The position numbers were made by a program, and so were the translations under genes. From an uncultured Alteromonadaceae bacterium (GTDB lineage: Bacteria > Pseudomonadota > Gammaproteobacteria > Enterobacterales > Alteromonadaceae), in contig CANMXU010000023.1 of the NCBI GenBank assembly GCA_947501935.1, positions 1 to 64,000 on the forward strand: a stretch of DNA of 64,000 bases. The letters run 5' to 3'. Every line of letters starts with the position of its first letter. Positions within the stretch are counted from its first letter, which is position 1. Positions 63,392-64,000 of the stretch are shown here, in pieces. Under the pieces are notes generated by a model. The model was not told where the DNA came from and searched no databases. It worked only from the letters and a program-made list of their open reading frames with translations.

Positions 63392-63739
63392 CTAATTAAC
63401 GGCGTGAGTGCAAAACCAACCATCATACTTACCTTGAAAGGCTTCGGCATTAACCTCTAACAAAGCTCGATAAGCAATAATGTTCTGATAACTAAGCACC
63501 ATATGCGGGTACGCAGTGATTTCCCAAGGTAGATTTTCATCTCCTTGATAGGAAGAAAAAGACAGCTTTTGATTATTTGACAACAGCAGCTGACCAAACT
63601 GTAGGGCTAATTCTTCTGTAGGGAAAATGGTTGAAAATTCAACTTCTTGCTCATCTGACAAATCAACTCCGTTTTGAAGCAACTGCCATAAGCTGTCGCC
63701 TATTTGATCTTGTGGGAATAAGCTTAAATCTCTTTTCAT
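63392..63739 (-). CDS. RraB/DUF695-like ribonuclease E inhibitor family protein
   Basis: Protein of 115 aa. The ATG at 63739 gives KRDLSLFPQDQIGDSLWQLLQNG, which is chosen over a TTG two codons upstream. The pattern FPxDxxGDxLWxLLxxGxDL, EVEFSTIFPTEELALQFGQLL and the final KYDGWFC match small RraB-fold proteins, which can bind RNase E in E. coli. Whether this one does is unknown. It is first in a two-gene unit. Confidence 0.65.
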   Translation of the reverse strand: MKRDLSLFPQDQIGDSLWQLLQNGVDLSDEQEVEFSTIFPTEELALQFGQLLLSNNQKLSFSSYQGDENLPWEITAYPHMVLSYQNIIAYRALLEVNAEAFQGKYDGWFCTHAVN

Positions 63740-63850
63740 AACCAACGACTTAATTAAAAAATATAAAGTTAATTATAAAAGATCCTCCCCCGTTATGCAT
63801 ATATTTTTGTTAAACTGGCCTCTTGCTAGCATCTCTGTGTTAATTAATCA

Positions 63851-64000
63851 TGAAATTTGAACAGCACATCACCATAAGTTATGCCGATAGCCAAGTGCTG
63901 CCCATATTAGCTGAGCACTGTGAGTTATCACATGCCCAGTTAAAACAAGCGATTGCTAAAGGTGCGCTGTGGTTAACTCGGGGTAAACATACCCAAAGGT
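63851..64000 (+). CDS. RNA pseudouridine synthase, RluA family (partial, runs off the window)
   Basis: The first 50 codons are present (KFEQHITISYADSQVLPILA, then LSHAQLKQAIAKGALWLTRGKHTQR). The S4-like start and the LTRGKHTQR stretch resemble an RluA-type pseudouridine synthase subgroup common in Shewanella and Colwellia. The catalytic Asp region is beyond the window end. Confidence 0.65.

Noticed and set aside
1..64000. tRNA genes, rRNA genes, complete insertion sequences or prophage
   Set aside because: I saw no tRNA-like cloverleaf with CCA end, no rRNA sequence, and no transposase, integrase or phage structural gene in this window.

Overview
The window looks like a chromosomal segment of a marine gammaproteobacterium of the order Alteromonadales, most likely Colwelliaceae (Colwellia or Thalassotalea type). 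This rests on the low G+C, the AT-rich spacers, and two conserved gene neighbourhoods that match the gammaproteobacterial order: zapA-ygfB-pepP-ubiH-ubiI-gcvT-gcvH-gcvP with 6S RNA beside zapA, and rsmE-gshB-yqgE-ruvX / pilT-pilU / yggS-proC-yggT-rdgB-hemW. The genus is an inference; no database search was possible.

Layout. 0-1.2 kb: a ParB/DGQHR-like accessory gene at the edge. 1.2-11.6 kb: glycine cleavage system, two ubiquinone hydroxylases, pepP, ygfB, zapA. 11.7-15.9 kb: 6S RNA, murI, a porin, and metK behind a tandem MetJ operator. 16-18.9 kb: a DUF1501/DUF1800 pair. 19.4-21.7 kb: a glycosyltransferase and a Wzx-type flippase. 21.9-26.6 kb: a nitric-oxide signalling locus with a REC-AAA+-HTH regulator (HnoC-like), a REC-degenerate HD-GYP protein (HnoD-like), an intact H-NOX haem sensor and its histidine kinase (HnoK-like). 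26.6-29.4 kb: small accessory and decaying genes. 29.6-38.9 kb: an exopolysaccharide cluster in three transcription units. 39-43.3 kb: an RND efflux pump. 43.7-53.5 kb: conserved housekeeping genes and the pilT/pilU twitching ATPases. 53.5-61 kb: tadA, mltF, purL. 61-64 kb: a stress protein, a nitroreductase and small genes, ending inside a pseudouridine synthase.

The most interesting reading is that the centre of the window (19.4-38.9 kb) is one functional block. An H-NOX/HnoK nitric-oxide pathway lies between the flippase module and the rest of a Wzx/Wzy-type exopolysaccharide system. Each of the three polysaccharide transcription units is preceded by a good -24/-12 (sigma-54) promoter with exact GG-N10-GC spacing. 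The H-NOX locus encodes a sigma-54-type activator, and inverted repeats that could be its operators precede its own gene and the flippase gene. This suggests direct NO-dependent, sigma-54-dependent control of matrix synthesis, in addition to the cyclic-di-GMP route known for H-NOX networks.

A second unexplained pattern is a family of 7-bp-periodic repeats (gene-sense AGCTAAA / AGCTAGA). They sit at or just after the stop codons of at least six genes (ubiH, pepP, the porin, ruvX, pilU, purL), always in the same orientation relative to the gene. In pepP they run into the coding sequence.
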